A DNA stretch of 5,994 nt from Candidatus Bathyarchaeota archaeon (GTDB lineage Archaea > Thermoproteota > Bathyarchaeia > Bathyarchaeales > Bathycorpusculaceae), in assembly GCA_018396935.1 (NCBI GenBank), contig JAGTRA010000033.1, positions 3,694 through 9,687 of the forward strand. The letters run 5' to 3'. The position numbers and the translations under genes are program-made. Under the pieces are notes generated by a model, which made no database searches, had not been told where the DNA came from, and saw nothing but the letters and a program-made list of their open reading frames with translations. Shown here piece by piece: positions 1-5,723 of the stretch (the first letter of the stretch is position 1; every line of letters begins with the position of its first letter).

Positions 1-1
1 T

Positions 2-1060
2 GGGAACTGTTTTGCAGGCTTGCTCCAAGGCATAGAGTAGTATAGGAATAACAAGTCTAAGAGGGTTGGCTTAATTCATGAGAAGATAGGCGGGTATAGC
101 ATAGAGGACATAGAGTTTGTATCAGCTTTTGACGTAGCTGAGAATAAAGTTGGGAGGCCCCTTTCTGAAGCTATTTACGCTTCTCCGAATTGCGTTAATT
201 GGGTTAACTCAGTGCGTGCAAGTGATGTAATAGTTAAGGAGGCTCCAATTCTTGATGGGGTCGGCGTATATGCTGAGACTGTTTTTAAGCCTATAAAACA
301 GTCTAAAACGTTGGATCAACTTAGGGAGGAGATAATTGAGGAGATAAAGCGTACGGATACGCGTATTCTGATTAATTACCTGCCTGTGGGTAGCCAGAAG
401 GCAACAGAGTTTTGGGCTTCCATAGCCCTTGAAACGTGCTGCGCCTTCATTAATTGTATACCCGTTTTTGTAGCTAGTGATGAAAATTGGGGTCGGAGGT
501 TTGCTGAGAAGGGTGTACCCATAATCGGAGATGATGTTAAGTCTCAGCTTGGATCCACGATAGTGCATAGGGTTTTAGCTAAGCTTTGTAGTGATAGAGG
601 CGTAGTAATAGATAGGACATATCAGCTGAACTTCGGCGGGAACACGGACTTCCTTACAATGCTTGAGAGGGAGCGCTTAAAAAGTAAAAAAATATCTAAA
701 ACAGAGGCTGTTCAAAGCCAGCTTGATTATAGGCTTAGTGAAGCCTGCATACATATAGGGCCAAGCGATTTTGTGCCATTCCTGGGAAATCGTAAAATCG
801 CCTACATAAGGATTGAAGGGCGCCTTTTCGCAGATGTTCCTTTCAGCCTTGAACTTAGGCTAGATGTGGATGATAAAGCTAACTCAGCGGCTATAGCCCT
901 TGACGCCATAAGATGTGCTCAACTAGCCCTTGACAAAAATATAGGTGGGCCGCTTCTAGAGGCGAGCGCCTACTTCATGAAGCATCCACCAGTTCAACTT
1001 GACGATTGGGAAGCTAAAAGAAGGCTTGAGGAGTGGATTTCAAAACTATCTCAAAAGTAG
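2..1060 (+). CDS. ino1: myo-inositol-1-phosphate synthase, 5'-partial, with internal TAG codon
   Basis: The product converts glucose-6-phosphate to 1L-myo-inositol-1-phosphate in an NAD-dependent reaction in the cytoplasm, feeding archaeal inositol phospholipids or di-inositol-phosphate solutes. Seen in sequence: the frame opens with GNCFAGLLQGIE, the end of the Rossmann nucleotide-binding motif, then (after TAG at 38-40) VGLIHEKIGGY, FVSAFDVAENKVG, APILDGVGVY, NYLPVGS, PVFVASD, IIGDDVKSQLG, a GGNTDFL segment followed by LERERLKSKKISKTEAV, HIGPSDFVPFLGNRK, IEGRLFADVPFSLE and IGGPLLEASAYFMKHPP. These blocks match, in order, the mycobacterial-type synthase, as I recall it, rather than the longer eukaryote-like type. 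About ten N-terminal residues lie left of the window. The first possible restart after the TAG is GTG at 212, which would delete the NAD-binding segment and so is an unlikely true start. The gene ends in TAG at 1058-1060, at the usual family C-terminus, and converges with the mazG-like gene. Confidence 0.93.
38..40 (+). other. in-frame amber (TAG) codon inside ino1
   Basis: The TAG falls directly after QGIE and before YRNN, where relatives such as the mycobacterial enzyme have QGVEYYYN, so it replaces a tyrosine codon. TAT or TAC to TAG is a single base change. Reading frame and homology continue unbroken on both sides, so this is a point nonsense codon and not a frameshift. It could be a sequencing or assembly error, a recent inactivating mutation, or a codon read as an amino acid, pyrrolysine being the only known archaeal case for TAG. 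Confidence 0.9.
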
Positions 1061-1065
1061 CCCAT

Positions 1066-1383
1066 TTACTTCTGTTGCTTTAACCTGTGCCCCTCCCCAT
1101 ATTGATATGGCCGAGCCATGTTCTTTTCAAGCTTCCTAATGAACATTTCATCCATGTTGACTGATGGGCATGCTAGCCTGCTGGCATCTAAAACATAAAA
1201 AATAACATCTATTAACTCCTCAGCTATTTTCTCCTCCCCCATCCCCTTCTTCCAAGCATCTGCAGCTTCTCCAAGCTCTATAAAAGCGAATAAAAGCTTC
1301 TTAGGGACATCTTCAGGGCTGTTATAAAAGCCCTTAGCAATAACAAGCTTCTCAATTTCACGCTTCATATCCTCTAAATTCAT
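1066..1383 (-). CDS. MazG-like nucleotide pyrophosphohydrolase
   Basis: This small all-alpha protein of 105 residues is predicted to hydrolyse a nucleoside triphosphate to the monophosphate and pyrophosphate with Mg2+, probably as a house-cleaning enzyme of the nucleotide pool. It carries the family metal-binding pattern: ELGE (E36, E39) followed about 16 residues later by ELID (E56, D59), then a C-terminal KLEKNMARPYQYG segment typical of the family. The start is set by ATG at 1383, which has a strong GGAGGG ribosome site 7 nt upstream; a TTG at 1398 lies upstream of that site and is unlikely. It is the last gene of the minus-strand group after rpiA (64-nt gap) and ends in TAA. The exact substrate (dCTP, dUTP or a damaged nucleotide) cannot be told from the sequence. 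Confidence 0.85.
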   Translation of the reverse strand: MNLEDMKREIEKLVIAKGFYNSPEDVPKKLLFAFIELGEAADAWKKGMGEEKIAEELIDVIFYVLDASRLACPSVNMDEMFIRKLEKNMARPYQYGEGHRLKQQK

Positions 1384-1390
1384 TGAGGTA

Positions 1391-1396
1391 CCCTCC
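1391..1396 (-). promoter_or_regulatory. ribosome binding site of the mazG-like gene
   Basis: GGAGGG on the minus strand, 7 nt before ATG 1383. It is the clearest Shine-Dalgarno sequence in the window and decides this start over the TTG at 1398. Confidence 0.8.
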
Positions 1397-1447
1397 AATC
1401 CTATAATATGTAAGCTGAGATAGGCTGATGCTAACTCCGCCGTGTAC

Positions 1448-2155
1448 TTAATTCTTCCTCCTTAATACTTTCACACCGTCAGCTTCGCCAATATAAACGG
1501 TTTCCGCCATGTCAATAAATAGCCCTGTTTCAATAACCCCTGGTATGGATTTAAGCTTTCTTTCAAGGCTTTCAGGATCGCTTATCAAGCCGAAATAGGC
1601 GTCTATAATAAAGTTGCCATTATCGGTTACCACAGGCCCAACTTTACCTCCGCCCTCTCTAATAATTGGTTTTCCACCGAGCTCCATTATCTTAAGGGTT
1701 ACAGGCTTCAGGGCGAAAGGTAAAACCTCTATTGGAACTGGGTGGTTGTTTTCCCCCAAGGTTTTTACCCTCTTCCTCCAGTCAGCTACTATTAACAGCC
1801 TCTCAGAAGCTGAGGCAACTATTTTCTCACGGGTTAAGGCTCCGCCCATCCCCTTAATCATGTTAAGGTGGCAGTCTATTTGATCAACTCCATCTATTGC
1901 TAATGAAAGTCTAGGGTTTTCATCTAAGCTTGTAACTGGTATCCCATTATTAATAGCGAGCATAAGCGCTTGATAAGATGTGGGAACAACTTTCACCCTT
2001 ATTTTTTCAGTTTTTATTCTTCCACCAAGCTCCTCCGCTGCGTAAGCAACAGTGCTTCCACTTCCAAGTCCTATAACTTGGCCATCTTCAATCTGTCTAA
2101 CAGCTTCCCTGGCGGCTTTACGTTTAGCTTCCTCAACGAGGTTTTCAGGTCTCAA
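1448..2155 (-). CDS. rpiA: ribose-5-phosphate isomerase A
   Basis: Interconverts ribose-5-phosphate and ribulose-5-phosphate in the cytoplasm, supplying ribose for nucleotides. Numbered from TTG 2155 (235 residues, the usual size), the protein shows the phosphate-binding GLGSGST at 29-35, AIDGVDQID with the active-site aspartates D88 and D91, KGMGGALTREK with K101 and the catalytic base E110, and PVPIEVLPFA further on. Two deviations from the bacterial consensus are visible: DGVDQ instead of DGADE, and KGMGG instead of KGGGA; neither removes a catalytic residue. Start choice: there is no ATG near the N-terminus. TTG 2155 gives a normal family N-terminus and overlaps the stop of the upstream gene by 11 nt; TTG 2191 is an alternative that adds 12 tryptophan- and lysine-rich residues encoded in the overlap. 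The gene ends in TAA and is followed by the mazG-like gene. Confidence 0.93.
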   Translation of the reverse strand: MRPENLVEEAKRKAAREAVRQIEDGQVIGLGSGSTVAYAAEELGGRIKTEKIRVKVVPTSYQALMLAINNGIPVTSLDENPRLSLAIDGVDQIDCHLNMIKGMGGALTREKIVASASERLLIVADWRKRVKTLGENNHPVPIEVLPFALKPVTLKIMELGGKPIIREGGGKVGPVVTDNGNFIIDAYFGLISDPESLERKLKSIPGVIETGLFIDMAETVYIGEADGVKVLRRKN

Positions 2156-2888
2156 TTTCCATTTGTCCCAGCCTTTCCAGCACTTTTTCAATTTCAGCTC
2201 TAATTTCCTCTATTCTCTTCTCCGCTTCACTTAATTTTACTGGTTTAGCCTCTTCCTCAGGCATTTTCCTTTTTCTTTTTACGGTTTTTTTAGCTTCTTT
2301 CTCCTCCCTAACCTCTTTATCAAGAGGCCCTGACGCCGCTCTAGCGGCAGGGGGCTTAACCTCCTTTATAGGGGCTGCCAGAATTTTAGAACGTAGCTCG
2401 TTAATTTTGGCGTTAATTTCTTCAAATCTTTCATTAAAAAGCTTCACGAGATCCTCTTGCATGGTTTCAAGCTCATGTAATGCAACTACTGATTCATCTC
2501 TCTCAATAGCCTCTTTAACACTTTTCATTCTCTCCTTATAGGCTTGAGCAAGTCTTTCTCTCTCCTCTTCTGTTATTTTGCCTTCAGCATGAGCTTCATA
2601 GAGCTTTCTGATAGCATCGCTGAGGATTTCCCTCTCTAAGTCAAGGATTCGCAACTCTTCTCTAGCTTTCTTAGCTTCACTTTCAGATATTGTCTTTACG
2701 ACTTTAAATGGCGAGATTGGTTTTTCAAGATTTTCATGGGCTTCTAAATGGGGCGCTTCAGTCCCCCTCCCTCCCCTCCTAGATATAGCGTAGAGCATTA
2801 TTATACACGCGATAGCGACTCCTAGGATTACTAAGGCATAGGTTAGGAGCTCATCGAGGGGCAAAACTGTTTTCCCTCTAATCTTCAT
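2145..2888 (-). CDS. membrane-anchored coiled-coil protein of unknown function
   Basis: I do not recognise the family. The 247-residue product has one hydrophobic segment at about residues 11-35 (LLTYALVILGVAIACIIMLY), followed by RRGGRG and then a long, highly charged Glu/Lys/Arg-rich region. Heptad-like helices span about 65-165, including LYEAHAEGKITEEERERLAQ, which resembles a SHOCT-like short helical oligomerisation motif. A lysine-rich, alanine/proline-containing linker at about 170-215 leads to a last predicted helix (EKRIEEIRAEIEKVLERLGQM). The basic residues after the membrane segment suggest a cytoplasmic C-terminal part, perhaps scaffolding or envelope-associated. ATG at 2888 is the annotated start, but the strong TATA box at 2901-2908 predicts transcription starting near 2878, downstream of that ATG. 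TTG 2864 with GAGGG 9 nt before it would then be the start (239 residues). It ends in TGA inside the 5' end of rpiA, indicating co-transcription. Confidence 0.8.
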   Translation of the reverse strand: MKIRGKTVLPLDELLTYALVILGVAIACIIMLYAISRRGGRGTEAPHLEAHENLEKPISPFKVVKTISESEAKKAREELRILDLEREILSDAIRKLYEAHAEGKITEEERERLAQAYKERMKSVKEAIERDESVVALHELETMQEDLVKLFNERFEEINAKINELRSKILAAPIKEVKPPAARAASGPLDKEVREEKEAKKTVKRKRKMPEEEAKPVKLSEAEKRIEEIRAEIEKVLERLGQMEIET

Positions 2889-2900
2889 AAACTAGACTAC

Positions 2901-2908
2901 TTATATAA
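2901..2908 (-). promoter_or_regulatory. TATA box for the coiled-coil/rpiA/mazG group
   Basis: TTATATAA is the best match to an archaeal TATA box in the window. It lies between nikR and the coiled-coil gene. With the usual spacing of about 26 nt, transcription would begin close to 2878, which conflicts with ATG 2888 being in the transcript. Confidence 0.5.
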
Positions 2909-2912
2909 GTTG

Positions 2913-2938
2913 TTGAGCCCATTTTCGGCGGAGCTCAA
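2913..2938. repeat. inverted repeat between nikR and the coiled-coil gene
   Basis: TTGAGC (2913-2918) and GCTCAA (2933-2938) are perfect 6-bp arms 14 nt apart, extendable by CC (2919-2920) against GG (2930-2931) past a single unpaired base. It lies 17 nt beyond the nikR stop and directly upstream of the TATA box. It may be an RNA hairpin at the nikR 3' end or a protein-binding site next to the promoter; no T-tract follows it. Confidence 0.45.
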
Positions 2939-2954
2939 GGTAGTTTGATGGAAC

Positions 2955-3362
2955 TTAAATGGAAACTATTACTGTTTTAAGAAGTTTAACTCCCCTCTTT
3001 GATGAAAGCTCATCGCTTAGCCGCCTTATCTTTTCAGCTTCTCCCTTAACAGCTATGGCCTCTAGGCAGTCTCTCTCGGTTAGATGTATATGCATTGTTG
3101 AGGATATAATATCTGCATAATTATGTTGTATGTCTGTTAAAGTATCCTCAACCCCTCTAACCTCATGATCGTAAAGGAGCATTAAAACCCCAGCTTGTAT
3201 TCCGCTCTCCTCTTGAAGCCACTTTCGCTCTGAGATAAAGAGTCTGACAGCATCTTGAACAGCTTTAGAACGGTTTCCATAACCCATCCTATTAATAACT
3301 TCGTCAAACTCTTTCAATAAATCCTCAGGGAGAGTTACGCTAACTCTAACGATTCCACCCAT
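2955..3362 (-). CDS. nikR: nickel-responsive transcriptional regulator NikR
   Basis: A ribbon-helix-helix DNA-binding repressor that senses nickel, normally as a tetramer, and controls nickel uptake or nickel-enzyme genes. From ATG 3362 the protein has 135 residues, typical of the family. Residues 4-45 form the ribbon-helix-helix domain (IVRVSVTLPEDLLKEFDEVI, then GYGNRSKAVQDAVR); residues 55-135 form the ACT-like metal-binding domain. All four high-affinity nickel ligands are present and correctly spaced: H80, H91, H93 and C99, matching E. coli H76, H87, H89 and C95 at a constant offset of 4. A GTG at 3371 is an alternative start that adds only MII. No nickel transporter gene is in the window; the nearest potential target is the divergent DUF1893 gene, with a palindrome between the two starts. 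It ends in TAA. Confidence 0.95.
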   Translation of the reverse strand: MGGIVRVSVTLPEDLLKEFDEVINRMGYGNRSKAVQDAVRLFISERKWLQEESGIQAGVLMLLYDHEVRGVEDTLTDIQHNYADIISSTMHIHLTERDCLEAIAVKGEAEKIRRLSDELSSKRGVKLLKTVIVSI

Positions 3363-3390
3363 AATAATCACAACTAATTTTAAGTATCTC

Positions 3391-3409
3391 CACTAATAAC
3401 TTTTTAGTG
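3391..3409. promoter_or_regulatory. near-perfect 19-bp palindrome, candidate operator between nikR and the DUF1893 gene
   Basis: CACTAA at 3391-3396 and TTAGTG at 3404-3409 are perfect 6-bp arms with a 7-bp centre; 8 of 9 base-pair positions are symmetric. It sits at -30 to -12 relative to ATG 3421 and 29 bp upstream of the nikR ATG, so a bound protein would block promoter access on either side. NikR autoregulation is a reasonable inference, but the half-sites and spacing differ from the E. coli NikR operator (GTATGA-N16-TCATAC). Confidence 0.5.
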
Positions 3410-3420
3410 TAACGCTTAAC

Positions 3421-3852
3421 ATGGAAAAATTAAATGATCTTGAAGTAGCTAAGGCGAAGCTGTTAAGCAGCAACTTAAACCTTGTAATAGTTAAAGAAGG
3501 TAGGATAATTTTTGAGAGTAGGCGCCGTGGAATTTTAGGCTTTATAGAAGCCATAGACAGCTTAGGTCCAAGCCTTAAGGGAACAACTGTTGCTGATAGA
3601 ATTGTTGGAAGGGCTATAGCTTTATTATGTCTCTATGCGGGTGTGGGCTCTCTTTACGCTTTAACTTTAAGCCGTGAAGGTAAAGAAGTTCTTGAGCAAT
3701 CCGGCATATACTACACGTGGGAGCATATAGTTGACAATATACTCAGCCCAGATGGTATGGATATTTGCCCATTTGAAAAGATATCTCAAGGAATTAACAA
3801 TCCAGTTGAAGCATATAAAAAGTTTAGAGAAATGCTTGAGCGTAGCCTGTGA
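3421..3852 (+). CDS. DUF1893 family protein (TM1506-like)
   Basis: The 143-residue product fits the DUF1893 family, whose Thermotoga structure (TM1506) has a cytidine-deaminase-like fold but no established reaction. The family blocks are visible in order: LNLVIVKEGRIIFESRRRG (20-37), a SLGPSLKGTTVADRIVGRA block (47-65), a hydrophobic helix with LLCLYAGVGSLYA (68-80), and the C-terminal ICPFEK (115-120), equivalent to the CPxE motif of relatives. The classical deaminase zinc motifs HxE and PCxxC are not present, so deaminase chemistry should not be assumed. The ATG at 3421 has no ribosome site and may be translated from a leaderless or very short-leader transcript. It is divergent from nikR with only 58 bp between start codons, suggesting shared control. 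It ends in TGA. Confidence 0.82.
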   Translation: MEKLNDLEVAKAKLLSSNLNLVIVKEGRIIFESRRRGILGFIEAIDSLGPSLKGTTVADRIVGRAIALLCLYAGVGSLYALTLSREGKEVLEQSGIYYTWEHIVDNILSPDGMDICPFEKISQGINNPVEAYKKFREMLERSL

Positions 3853-3898
3853 TGGGGTCGCTTGTAAAATTAACGAAAAAGATATAGCGCTTAAACAC

Positions 3899-3906
3899 CT
3901 TTAAAA
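3899..3906 (+). promoter_or_regulatory. TATA box of the thioredoxin gene
   Basis: CTTTAAAA, within the symmetric CCTTTAAAAAGG. The expected transcript start is near 3929, giving a leader of about 15 nt to ATG 3945 that contains the purine-rich GAGTGGGAG just before the start. Confidence 0.5.
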
Positions 3907-3944
3907 AGGGGTAGCTAAAAAGTTACGTAAAGTTGAGTGGGAGA

Positions 3945-4271
3945 ATGCCCTCAGAGGTTATACATGTTACTGATTTAAACTTTGATGATGTTATCCACAG
4001 TAATCCTATAGTGCTAATAGACTTTTGGGCTGAGTGGTGTATGCCCTGTAGGATGCTCGCACCCGTAATCGAGGAAATAGCTAGAGAATACGCTGGTAAA
4101 GTGCTTGTTGGTAAAATTAATGTGGATGAAAACCCCATCACTGCAAGCAAATTTCAAATATATAGCATCCCAACATTGATAATATTCAAAAATGGAGTGG
4201 AAGTCGATAGGATTATAGGTTTAGTGCCGAAAAGCCGAATAGAAGCTTATATCAACAAATATGTGAAGTAA
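3945..4271 (+). CDS. trxA: thioredoxin
   Basis: A cytoplasmic disulfide reductase of 108 residues, the standard length. From ATG 3945 the numbering coincides with E. coli thioredoxin: buried D26, active site WCMPC at 31-35 with C32 and C35, K57, and the cis-proline P76 in SIPTL. This agreement, the thioredoxin-like N-terminus ([13 protein letters not shown]) and the TATA box position favour ATG 3945 over the in-frame TTG at 3933. The active site has Met at position 33 where the classical motif has Gly, which may tune redox potential or partner choice. No thioredoxin reductase is nearby, so the electron donor is unknown. The gene appears to be transcribed alone and ends in TAA, 14 nt from the converging stop of the next gene. 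Confidence 0.95.
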   Translation: MPSEVIHVTDLNFDDVIHSNPIVLIDFWAEWCMPCRMLAPVIEEIAREYAGKVLVGKINVDENPITASKFQIYSIPTLIIFKNGVEVDRIIGLVPKSRIEAYINKYVK

Positions 4272-4285
4272 ACCACCTTTCACCA

Positions 4286-4852
4286 TTAGGTTTCTAGGGC
4301 GCCCTTACCCTTGGTTTTCTCATACATCTTCTCAAGGGTCCAACGAATGCTGGACTTAAGATCTCTTAACCTTTCCTCATTAAAGTTTTTAATGATTATT
4401 TCACTAACGAGGTTGCCGTCATTAATAATTTCATAGCTGAAAACTTCACTAGGCTTAAGCTGCCCAGCCTCCACAAGCTTTAAGTCTTTCTCATGCATTT
4501 TCTCCAGAACTCTCTCAATGAGAAACTGCTTGAATGGTGGTGTGCTAGGATCCAGCTTTTTATCAAGTACAACTTTAAGCTTACTTTCACCAACATAGAT
4601 TCTAGCCAAAGGTTCACCAGAAATCGTGTTTAGCTGTATGACTTCCTTAAACTTCTCAGGAGTCTCAGGCGTAACCGGTGGTGTTTTCGCTATAGTATCT
4701 GCGCGCTTAAATCCTTTTGAAAGTATGAGGCTGTTTATAACCTCCAATATACTTTGTGCCTCCTCTAATTCGGCTTTTAAATCCTCAACACGTTTTTCCA
4801 TCTTCCTTTTTATAGCCAGAAGTCTCTTCACTTCTTCTGCATCTTCTGACAT
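4286..4852 (-). CDS. coiled-coil protein of unknown function
   Basis: I do not recognise this family. From ATG 4852 the product has 188 residues and no membrane segment. Residues about 5-45 are a strongly charged heptad-like coiled coil (VKRLLAIKRKMEKRVEDLKAELEEAQ). A threonine/proline-rich linker (TPPVTPETPEKF) follows at about 57-68. The rest looks like a compact alpha/beta domain with alternating strands (VIQLNTISGEPLARIYV, LKVVLDKKLD), a helix FKQFLIERVLEKMHEKDL, strands around VFSYEIINDGNLVSEIIIKNF, and a final helix with SSIRWTLEKMYEKTKGK. An upstream GTG at 4861 would add three residues. It lies 54 nt downstream of the next minus-strand unknown gene and may be co-transcribed with it. 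The layout suggests an oligomeric scaffold or adaptor, but that is inference only. It ends in TAA. Confidence 0.78.
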   Translation of the reverse strand: MSEDAEEVKRLLAIKRKMEKRVEDLKAELEEAQSILEVINSLILSKGFKRADTIAKTPPVTPETPEKFKEVIQLNTISGEPLARIYVGESKLKVVLDKKLDPSTPPFKQFLIERVLEKMHEKDLKLVEAGQLKPSEVFSYEIINDGNLVSEIIIKNFNEERLRDLKSSIRWTLEKMYEKTKGKGALET

Positions 4853-4906
4853 AATTCCCACGACGGTATACTTAGCCTTCCTAACTTATCAACAATTTGA
4901 ATACAT

Positions 4907-5401
4907 TCACTTAACAGTTGCTGTTACACTTTCTGGCTTATGTCTATTGATGGAATATCCTCTTAAGCGGACTTTAAACTCCCTTTTAATGAATCTCTCA
5001 AACTCCTCAAATACTAAACTGTCTGTCCTGTTAAGTTTTATGCAAAGTTTCTCCCCCTCAAAAAGGGGGCTTAAGTTGTATATTGCTACCTTTTTTGAAA
5101 GCTCCGGCTTTTCAAATATCACTTGATATATTTCTAGCTGGGGGCTTTCTGAAAATAGCCATGCTGAATAAGCTGCATCTACAACTCGATAAGTAGGGCC
5201 TTCTCTAACTATACATTTTCTATTCGCAACTATTGCCCTGAAAGATGATGGATGAATGCATCTTGTTATGAGAAAACTGTGAAATTCATCGCCAACGGCT
5301 ATCCAATCCTCACTCTCAGAAGTTTTCCAGCCGTATGACTTGCAAACCTTTTTAAACCTTTCTATGAGACTTATTGCCTTAAAAGTTTTCATTTCCCTCA
5401 T
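4907..5401 (-). CDS. protein of unknown function
   Basis: I do not recognise this 164-residue protein. It has no signal peptide or membrane segment and looks like a mixed alpha/beta cytoplasmic protein: an N-terminal basic helix (SLIERFKKVCKSYGW), strands around DWIAVG, FHSFLITR, FRAIVANRKCIV and YRVVDAA, then LEIYQVIFEKPE, KKVAIYNLSP, a helix LVFEEFERFIKREFKV and a basic tail. There are four cysteines (two in the first half, at CIHP and KCIV), but no paired CxxC motif. ATG 5401 is preferred because AGGG lies 8 nt upstream; ATG 5392 is an alternative preceded by GAGGG only 2 nt away. Coding character (regular codon use, long open frame without competing strand homology) supports a real gene. 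It ends in TGA. Confidence 0.72.
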   Translation of the reverse strand: MREMKTFKAISLIERFKKVCKSYGWKTSESEDWIAVGDEFHSFLITRCIHPSSFRAIVANRKCIVREGPTYRVVDAAYSAWLFSESPQLEIYQVIFEKPELSKKVAIYNLSPLFEGEKLCIKLNRTDSLVFEEFERFIKREFKVRLRGYSINRHKPESVTATVK

Positions 5402-5533
5402 ATAATACGCCCTAAACCCTCTTCTAAGTTACGGTGTAATAGCGTTTGATTTAAGCTTATTTGCTTTGTTAAATGCAAAAATGTGTGTTAATTAAATTAT
5501 AAATTGAATTTTTGAAGGAAAAAAATGGACACT

Positions 5534-5560
5534 TCTACATTTTTTCAATCAATATGTAGA
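5534..5560. repeat. inverted repeat TCTACAT/ATGTAGA
   Basis: Perfect 7-bp arms at 5534-5540 and 5554-5560 separated by 13 nt. It lies about 165 bp upstream of the Lrp/AsnC start codon. It could be an operator or a weak stem-loop; arm length in AT-rich DNA makes chance possible. Confidence 0.35.
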
Positions 5561-5661
5561 TCTATCGCTGGTTTTTGATATAAATTTCACTTTTATGTTA
5601 AATATGTTGGATATTTTCCGTTTTTGAACATCTTTGTTTCCACATTTTTCCGTAAATAAAT

Positions 5662-5669
5662 AATATATC
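5662..5669 (+). promoter_or_regulatory. TATA box of the Lrp/AsnC gene
   Basis: AATATATC in an A/T-rich tract. The usual spacing puts the transcript start near 5692, about 32 nt before the TTG start codon at 5724. Confidence 0.45.
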
Positions 5670-5723
5670 TCTTAATTCTTAATTCAAAGTAGCTATTCTT
5701 TAAATCATCGGATTGGGTCGCCT

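Larger units (their letters stand above)
5402..5723. other. AT-rich divergent intergenic region
   Basis: I see no convincing gene here; the sequence is rich in A and T runs with stops in all frames. It separates the minus-strand unknown gene from the plus-strand Lrp/AsnC gene and must hold both promoters. A TATA-like CTTAAATC on the minus strand (5448-5455) would serve the unknown gene. Several short repeats are present: TTTTCCGT at 5614-5621 and 5646-5653 (32 bp apart), GTTTTTGA at 5571-5578 and 5620-5627, and tandem TTAATTC at 5672-5685. Such AT-rich repeats are compatible with Lrp-type multi-site binding but prove nothing alone. Confidence 0.6.

Noticed and set aside
209..568. Minus-strand open frame opposite ino1
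   Set aside because: Antisense to conserved inositol-phosphate synthase coding sequence, with no recognisable protein features.
212..1060. GTG at 212 as the true start of a 282-residue protein
   Set aside because: Family similarity continues upstream of 212 in the same frame to the window edge, including VGLIHEKIGGY and FVSAFDVAENKVG, and the short form would lack most of the NAD-binding domain.
1061..1065. A dedicated terminator between the convergent ino1 and mazG-like genes
   Set aside because: Only 5 nt separate the stop codons and no T-tract or stem-loop is visible; termination must occur within the opposing gene.
1614..1883. Plus-strand open frame opposite rpiA
   Set aside because: It lies wholly antisense to a confidently identified RpiA and its translation shows no family similarity; the same holds for the open frames at 1970-2203 and 2052-2234.
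3923..4150. Minus-strand open frame opposite thioredoxin
   Set aside because: Antisense to the thioredoxin active-site region; a shadow frame.
4626..5126. Plus-strand frame of 166 codons across the two unknown genes
   Set aside because: It spans both minus-strand genes and their gap, is Ser/Leu/Phe-rich as expected of a complement of charged helices, and has no domain signal.
5534..5560. CRISPR-like or mobile-element terminal repeat
   Set aside because: Only one pair of 7-bp arms is present, with no repeated units, transposase or target duplication.
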